A stretch of DNA of 64,000 bases from NCBI GenBank assembly GCA_002794785.1, contig NBBA01000024.1:1-64000 (forward strand). The letters are read 5' to 3'. The translations under genes were made by a program, and so were the position numbers. Positions within the stretch are counted from its first letter, which is position 1, and every line of letters begins with the position of its first letter. The stretch is from Coniferiporia sulphurascens (Eukaryota; Basidiomycota; Agaricomycetes; Hymenochaetales; Hymenochaetaceae). The notes under the pieces were generated by a model, which saw only the letters and a program-made list of their open reading frames with translations, was not told where the DNA came from and did not search any database. Below, one piece after another: positions 57,560 through 64,000 of this stretch.

Positions 57560-59875
57560 TTTGAAAGGTATTATGCGTTGAATCGACGAAGAGTGATGCT
57601 TTTATAAGGCGACAGAGGTAGACCGACAGGAGAGTCTATGACGCGGATGTGTCGGGAGCGGTAAAGCGGAAGGAGATCACAGCTATTGGAAGAGCGAAAA
57701 GTGAAACTGAGACCTTGGAGTAAAATCCCTTTTGTCGACTATTGAGTGAACTGATGAAGGACCAAAGCAGGCCTGACGGCCCAGGCTTTATACACTCTTC
57801 GCATAGTGCTCGTACTAGGCGTACCAGGACTCAGGACACGAAAGAATGTCTGATGGTGACATTGTGCAGAAGAAAGAGCCCGACGAACGTAGCGAAAGTG
57901 CGCTTCGGCGTCGAGTACAAAGCCTCAACCGTGCAAGGAAGGAGGACGAGCACCGAAACGGGGGTGTTCTTTCAAGCCCATTCAACTCGTGGTGGAGACC
58001 GCCGCTCGTTGCCACCGACTGGCGAACCGTTTCGAAATCGGTGTCCAATAAAGGAACAAGCACCCGCCCGTAAAAGGCAATATCACGTGTATTAAACAAC
58101 GCTTTCCGGATTTGGTCGCGACTTGATGGATTCTAATTTTCTGGCCACCAGGCTTGCTGTAATTCCACAGAACCTCGCTCTGCACAAATACATCCTTTCG
58201 CGGCAGATACATATGCTCCAGCTAAGATACGCGAAGCCTGCAGGTTTTCCGAGATCTCAACTACGTAAACGAGAGTACAAGGCAGTCTCTTATGTCCGAG
58301 ATTCGGGCGACTGCTAGTATCTGCAACCGTTAATCATCCGAGACAACTATGACGATATTGTGCTCACTTTTATTGACAATTGAACACAAGAGGTCTTGCT
58401 ACTCGAGAAATTTACGGTGAAACCAGGTGTCAAATAAGCACAATTGATTTCATTTTCTGAGCATCGGAGAGAAAGAAAAAACTTAAAGTTCTCTCGGTAA
58501 ACGTGTTGGAGTTCGCGATCGTCCGCCCGAAAACTGCGAGATACAGAATCGTGGCTCTTCCCAGTCCTATGGCAACTCCCTTCGGTAGACGTTTGTTTTT
58601 TCGGTATAGCGCGACCGCCCATCGACTAGTCCACTCATGAAACCAGATCTCCACGATACCGATACCCCCTGTTTGAAGACCGTCTTGTTCCTGTCCCTCT
58701 TATCTCGAGTAAGTATGTTCAGATCGAAAATGGTCAAAGTTCTCCGGTAGTCCTTCGATTCGAGAACACAAACGATATAGCGGTCGACTCGTCTAAGCCA
58801 CATATCGCTCCGGAATATACCATCAAACTGCCATGTTCAAGCATGAGACACCACAAACGCTCGCTGGGAGCCACGCTCGCATTTCGTAAGACTTATCCAA
58901 AGCTCCATTAACGTCGCAAACAAATCGCATTCGCCTAAACCAAGGTACAAACACAATAATAATGTATGTTTCTCCTGTACGGGCCACCACCGACCTCATA
59001 ACAATACCGGCGCGATCTAGGATAAGGAGTATATCGTTCTCCTCCGCAAAAAAAAGAGTTCAAGATACGCCCATCGACTTGCAGAACAAAATTCCGCAGC
59101 CACCGAACGCACCCCAAATATCAACTCGCGGAGTGCAACTTTCTGAAGAAAACCTGCGTATGCGAACTCTCGTCGTTGATATACGAAAACGTGATCGCCC
59201 GCGCACGGACCAAGCACGAGTCACGTGAGCGTTTTTTGTCGACTATTTTTAAAGCTCATTCGCGAAGTACGGGGCTCTTTACAGTCATCTCGATGCCCTG
59301 CAGTGCTTCGTCCCCGCTGACTTTCATCGGAATGAAGCGGGGGGGCCTGCGCCCGTTACGACGGTTTGTGTGCGTCGGGAGGACGGATCCACGGAGTCAG
59401 AAGCTGGGCATGCCGTCTACTTTTTTATATTTCTATTGGTTGGGTGGCGAATCAGCTTCTGGTACATTTCTTGTCGCTTTAGGGATGTCATTATTGGCTG
59501 TAACGATGGGGGTAATACACATTGAGAGCGTTAAACAATGAGATTCGGTGCGGGGTGTTGTAAATGGGCAAGTCATTTGAGGTCACCCTGATGGGTGTTC
59601 ACGGTGTGAACTTCCAGGAGCGGTGGATGCAGTTGCAAGATAGTTTCTATGGGCATGATCTTACTTGGGCTACCGAGACAGGCGCAAGTCATTCTGGAAC
59701 AACATCTCATACGACGAGCAGCGCTGAGAAACATCATGTTAGCGAAGTTTTGCTCAGATGCAAAGCCGGAACGACGCCCGTGACTGGTTAGGTCACAACT
59801 CGCATCCCTCGCGCCGACTCCAGCTTCACCCTAGTGAACGCTGCCAAATGCCTGAGGACGACCGCGGCTAGCACA
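57560..59875. other. Intergenic region
   Basis: Several short frames on both strands (for example 57742-58095 +, 59176-59541 + and 59564-59791 +) have no recognisable motif and could not be joined. Promoter of RPB7 on the right. Confidence 0.45.
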
Positions 59876-60740
59876 ATGTTTTTTATCGTACGTGCCCCTC
59901 CTTCAGCGCCGCCCATCTCGACCACTAACCACACACATGCGCGTAGAAGGAGCTCACGCACACGATCCTGCTGCACCCGTCCTACTTCGGACCGCGCATG
60001 CTGCAGTTCCTCGAGACGAAGCTATACGCAGACGTCGAAGGGACGTGTTCGGGCCAGTTCGGGTACATCATTGCGGTCGTCAGCATCCTCGACATCGGCA
60101 AGGGCATGGTCCTCCCTGGTTCTGGCCAGGCTGAATTTGTTACCAAGTACCGCGCGATTGTCTTCAAGCCGTTCAAGGGCGAGGTCGTGGATGGCGTTGT
60201 GAATAATGTGAACAAGGTAAGGGTTTGATGGATCACAAGGAAGAGAGGGGAACAAAGAGACGCTAATTGGGTTTGGCAGATGGGCTTCTTCGCGGAGGTT
60301 GGACCGTTAACGGTGTTCGTCTCGCATCAGGTGTGCTTGCCGTTTTTCTCCCTCCACTGTACAGGCTCTAACCCTTCGACGCTCACCATTCCTAGTTAAT
60401 CCATCCAGACATGAAGTTCGACCCGAACTCGAACCCGCCCTCCTTCGCATCTGATGAGCAGGTCAGTCTCGTCCTTTCCCCACATTTCCTCAGCACCTTA
60501 CTAATTCGCCATTTCCTGCTTTTCTCCCCGACCGTCCTCCGTTTCACTAGATAATTGAGAAAAACACGAAAGTACGATTGAAGATCGTCGGTACGCGTGT
60601 CGACGCGACCGAAATCGTACGTGCCTTCCCTCGTCTCATCGTTCACATTTCACACCTTAGCTCATCCGTGCATCGTTCGTTCCTTCAAACAGTTTGCAAT
60701 CGGCACGATCAAAGAAGACCATCTCGGCGTTATCGACTAA
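59876..60740 (+). CDS. RPB7: RNA polymerase II subunit Rpb7
   Basis: Six exons (59876-59887, 59947-60216, 60280-60330, 60396-60461, 60551-60616, 60693-60740), all phase 0, give 170 aa, against 171 in yeast. Exon 1 encodes only MFFI. The N-terminal Rpb7 domain has [33 protein letters not shown] and [17 protein letters not shown]. The S1/OB domain follows with [36 protein letters not shown] and [20 protein letters not shown], ending DHLGVID. Rpb7 pairs with Rpb4 in the polymerase stalk, where it contacts nascent RNA and helps initiation. In an essential subunit of fixed length, this exon set is well determined. Confidence 0.96.
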
Positions 60741-62189
60741 TACATCTCTTCTCCGCATGTCCGTCATCGCATTGGTTTCGTCCACCCTATCTCACCTCGG
60801 AACTCGCGCCTCGACCTAGATTTCCGTGTTTTCCGACGTGTTTTGCTATCATTATTGTACCACGCTATGTCTGAACCATATCAGGGCTTCTACACCATTA
60901 CCGCAAAAAATGAAATTGGCTCGCTTGCGTCACTCAAGATTCATCTCTCAATAGTACCCGAAACACGCAATTTACCCTATCCCTTTCAGTTGACCCCCGC
61001 GGCCGTCTACCTCGCCGCGCAGGCTGTCACCAGCACTTCTATTGAGTCATCTACGGCTTGTCAGTTCTCAGTTATGGCGACTGACCAAAGCCAAAACGAA
61101 GTGAATCTCGTCGGAGATAGGCTTGAACTTCTTAAAATGCGAACTAGGGCTGAAGACGAAGGCTGACATGTGCAAAGCCAGATTCATCAATCTTAAAAGA
61201 CGCTTCGTCGATTTCCTGGATGGAAACTGATGTACGCCGGTGGACGCACCGGCCGTGCACGATTACGCGCTTTATAAATGAATTTGCATTTCGCAAGTAC
61301 AGTTTTAACACCACCCGACGGACCTCGACATCCACCATTTTCGTCCTGCATTTCCCCGTGTTAACGCGTCGTGGATACATGTAAAAGTCGCTGCCCCGAA
61401 CACGTTAAAACTCACAGTTGACTCACTGTTCGTAAGTCACCGCGATACTTAATAAGACTCGTCCGGGCCCGTGTATCCCAGTGCCTGGAACGCGGCAAAT
61501 TTGCTTATGCATGTCGTGTAGATCGCGTAGCGCTATTCTATCTCTTGAGTAAGCTCGGGCAACCTCCTTCCATCGGACATACAGAGCGTGTTACCGACTC
61601 CGACTCGAGCAGAACCCAGCTGTGATACGCATGTGAGTCCGGCCTCCAGAGTACCCGTTTGTCCCATGTGCACGAGCCAGTGCAAGGGTCGATCTGAGCA
61701 TGCCTTTGCAAGGAGGCCATCGTTCCTGGAAACTAGCTGTGTGCATAACACGGGCTCGATTTTCGCCGGAATAATACGAGGATATAGTCCGGAGTGCCTC
61801 GCATGGATTATGAATCCGACAGGTACAGTACATATCCGAATCGATGTTTATTTATATACCTAAAGACAGTTGTCATAAACTATTTGTATGATACGGTTAA
61901 GAGCTGCATATTTTGACGGTGACCTATCCTGTACTCAAAATGTGGGTAGAGTACAAGCCGGCAGTTTTCATGCAATTCTGTGTACCAATATATGGTGCTG
62001 ACTCATGACCAGTCGCAGAGGGTGCCGCATTTGGACAAGGAATATCACGTGGTTCCCCGCGGCTTGAAAATGACGGCTTTATTATTTGACATGTGAATTC
62101 GACTCCGGTGTGAACTTCTCCGTCGCTGGCCTTCAAATCAGCTTCCAACCTCTGCCCCTTCACCTTCATCTTCGACCACCATCATCACA
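60741..62189. other. Intergenic region
   Basis: 3' flank of RPB7 and promoter of the thiolase gene. No supported gene was seen, and no FarA-type CCGAGG/CCTCGG element was noticed near the thiolase start. Confidence 0.45.
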
Positions 62190-63665
62190 ATGTCTTTCAG
62201 TGCAGCAAAATCACGCATCTTGCAGAAGAACGACAACGACGTCGTTATCGTCGCTGCCTGCAGATCAGCCGTTACAAAGGTGTGTCTCACGTCCTGAGGG
62301 ACGAACAATACGGGCGCTAACGTCATGTTCGACTTTGTCTGTTTCATACAGGGTCGGAAAGGAGGTTTCAAAGACACTCGGCCAGAGGAAATTCTCTCTG
62401 CTGTTCTGCGCGCCGTATACGAGCGCGGTAAAGTCGACCCGAAGCTCGTCGAGGACGTGGCAGTTGGGAATGTCCTTCCAGCAGGCGGCGGAGCATCCGC
62501 CGCGCGTATGGCCGCGCTTCACGCAGGTATTCCAAATACCGCCGCTGTCAACACCGTCAACCGCCAGTGCTCGTCCGGTCTTACGGCTGTCAACCAGATT
62601 GCCATGGAAATCATGTCGGGGCAGATAGACATTGGTATTGGTAAGCGTAAATTGCTGCATCGCAAGTTTGAACTTTTGTTAACGTTTATCCCGCAGGTGC
62701 TGGTGTTGAGTCCATGTCTCACGGCTATGGCGCACGCGCACAGCCCGATGCATTCTCCGAGAAGGTACTTTCATGCCAGGAGGCTGAGGACTGCCTGCTC
62801 CCGATGGGTATCACTTCTGAAAACGTAGCCGAGCAATACAACATCTCGCGCGCAGTGCAAGATGAGTTCGCGGCGAAGTCTTATCAGAAGGCTGCTGCTG
62901 CACAAAAGGCTGGCAAGTTCACCGCAGAGATCGTGCCTATATCCGTCAAAGTCATTAACCCGAAGACGGAGGAGGAGACGGAAATCGTCGTTGACGCCGA
63001 CGATGGTATTCGGGATGGCGTCACAGCCGCAAGTCTCGGAAAATTGAAGCCTGCATTCAAGGATGGCGGCTCGGCGCACGCCGGTAATTCCAGTCAGGTG
63101 TCGGATGGCGCTGCCGCCGTGCTCCTTACTCGCAGGTCTGTCGCGAAGCGATTGGGACTGCCGATTGTAGGGAAGTTCGTTTTGGCTGCCGTTGTGGGTG
63201 TCCCGCCCAAAATCATGGGGTAAGTTTCTCGTTTTCTCTCTACTTCCACGAGTAGCCTGGTTACTGGTTTTCTCACTCGCAGTGTCGGCCCCGCATACGC
63301 CATCCCGAAAGTGCTCGCAAAGACTGGTCTGTCGAAGGATGACGTCGATTTCTACGAGATCAACGAGGCTTTCGCAAGCCAGGCTGTTTTCTCCATCCAG
63401 CACATTGGTATCCCCTTCGAGAAGGTCAATCTGAATGGCGGTGCCATCGCCATGGGACACCCGCTTGGTTGCAGTACGTTCTTTCTTCTCTTACTACATT
63501 CCACATTCTCTGACACGTACTATCTTTTACTCCTGCACAGCCGGCTCGCGCCAGATTGCCACGGGCTATTCGATTGCAAAAGAGACGGGGGCGAAGGTGT
63601 TCGTCACGAGCATGTGTATCGGCTCGGGGATGGGCATGGCCGCTGTCTTCACCAACGAGCAGTAG
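62190..63665 (+). CDS. 3-ketoacyl-CoA thiolase (fatty-acid beta-oxidation)
   Basis: Five exons (62190-62279, 62352-62640, 62697-63219, 63283-63473, 63541-63665) total 1218 nt, 405 aa. The thiolase residues are intact: nucleophile C103 in [10 protein letters not shown]360 in [12 protein letters not shown] and C390 in [10 protein letters not shown], with YEINEAF and [10 protein letters not shown] in place. It is closest by pattern to yeast Pot1 and animal ACAA1, which cleave 3-ketoacyl-CoA in the last step of peroxisomal beta-oxidation. The N-terminus ([20 protein letters not shown]) is about 20 residues shorter than Pot1 and shows no clear PTS2 nonapeptide. The C-terminus TNEQ is not a PTS1. 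An undetected upstream exon or cytosolic use are the alternatives. An AATAAA follows the stop codon directly. Confidence 0.93.
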
Positions 63666-63667
63666 AC

Positions 63668-63673
63668 AATAAA
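63668..63673 (+). terminator. Polyadenylation-signal-like AATAAA after the thiolase gene
   Basis: AATAAA lies 3 bases after the stop codon. Fungal poly(A) signals are loose, so this is suggestive only. Confidence 0.35.
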
Positions 63674-63775
63674 CCGTAGCGCATGCAGTAGCAGCGTCGG
63701 GCGAAGGAGCTGAGGGTCTTTTTTTGCTCGTATTTTAAACATCACGCCTGTACCTGTACATCTACATTTTCCCGT

Positions 63776-63804
63776 ACAATCTGCACAATCTGCACAATCT
63801 GCAC
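63776..63804. repeat. Three tandem copies of a 9-mer (ACAATCTGC)
   Basis: A perfect 9-base unit repeated three times, with a partial fourth, in the spacer between two convergent genes. Confidence 0.85.
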
Positions 63805-63868
63805 ATCTTCCCTGGTGTTCGGCTGATTTGACAGCGCGGACTTTGCTGTCGTTCGTGCGAGCACTGTG

Positions 63869-64000
63869 TCACCGAGCGTTAGCGTTAGCGCCGGTGCGTT
63901 TGGCAGGCAAAAAATCATTTTGGACGTCTTGATGCACATCAGCATAGGCACGGGCCCTCAACGCCTGTTCCTGTTCTCCCCTTGGCCTTTCGCGCCGCCC
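63869..64000 (-). CDS. C-terminal end of a gene cut by the window edge
   Basis: An open frame enters from the right edge and runs 43 codons to a TGA at 63871-63869. It encodes a charged sequence with EQALRARAYADVH and NDFLPAKRTGANANAR. It would be convergent with the thiolase gene, which is a common layout here. It is too short to identify. A competing reverse frame (63951-63742) runs through the 9-mer repeat and looks non-coding. Confidence 0.35.
   Translation of the reverse strand, partial: GRRERPRGEQEQALRARAYADVHQDVQNDFLPAKRTGANANAR

Noticed and set aside
59176..59791. Two forward frames before RPB7 that might form a small membrane protein gene
   Set aside because: The frames could not be joined by plausible splice sites and no family was recognised.
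62771..63460. 229-codon reverse frame
   Set aside because: Exact antisense of thiolase exons. The forward frame has the catalytic residues.

Overview
The window is nuclear DNA of a filamentous basidiomycete, most likely an agaricomycete (mushroom or wood-decay lineage). The evidence is dense introns of about 50-60 nt with GT...AG ends and C-T-N-A-Y branch sites, a DUF6533-type membrane gene pair, a free-standing cytochrome (AA8) domain of the cellobiose dehydrogenase type, and protein families close to those I know from that group. No prokaryotic features, rRNA, CRISPR array or intact transposon were seen. tRNAs were looked for only by T-loop-like strings and none was found. All gene models were spliced by hand. 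For most of them the exon lengths sum exactly to a multiple of three.

Layout. 1-3.7 kb holds no gene. 3.8-5.0 kb (+) is a DOG/GPP-type HAD sugar-phosphate phosphatase with a serine-rich insert. 6.8-10.5 kb (+) is a Kap123/importin-4 karyopherin. 11.6 kb carries one copy of a 260-bp promoter-like repeat. 12.3-13.1 kb (-) is an unrecognised ORF. 14.4-17.5 kb (+) is a secreted PhoD-type phosphatase with many introns. 18.2-19.1 kb (-) is a secreted AA8-type heme-b cytochrome. 20.1-23.3 kb (+) is an Axl2-like cadherin-fold membrane protein. 24.1-27.3 kb (-) is a 12-exon siderophore-iron transporter with two perfect iron-repressor GATA sites in its promoter. 28.0-28.7 kb (-) is a DJ-1/PfpI-like protein.

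28.9-36.8 kb is gene-poor, and about 2.4 kb of it is present as two diverged direct copies, each carrying a DUF6533-like gene or relic. 36.9-37.75 kb (-) is a C2H2 zinc-finger gene whose second finger contains two stop codons inside a possible 48-nt intron. The second copy of the 260-bp repeat (38.6 kb) lies directly upstream of the first of three paralogous Pro/Ser-rich genes (39.1-45.9 kb; one on +, two on -). These share short conserved blocks (LPWVA, ESWYxP, RPLGYMYAPS) and I do not recognise the family. After about 4.8 kb without a gene come a Zn2Cys6 regulator (50.9-53.1 kb, +) with two upstream mini-ORFs, prephenate dehydrogenase TYR1 (54.3-56.5 kb, -) with a Gcn4/CPC1 site, an orphan 136-aa gene (57.0-57.6 kb, -), RNA polymerase II subunit RPB7 (59.9-60.7 kb, +), a 3-ketoacyl-CoA thiolase (62.2-63.7 kb, +), and the tail of a gene that runs off the right edge (-).

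The genes do not form one pathway. Housekeeping genes (KAP123, TYR1, RPB7, thiolase) alternate with secreted or membrane genes (PhoD, AA8, Axl2-like, siderophore transporter) and with a fast-evolving middle section of local duplicates. The most novel-looking material is the three-gene ESWY family, the duplicated promoter-like repeat, and the odd splice structures in PhoD and the zinc-finger gene.
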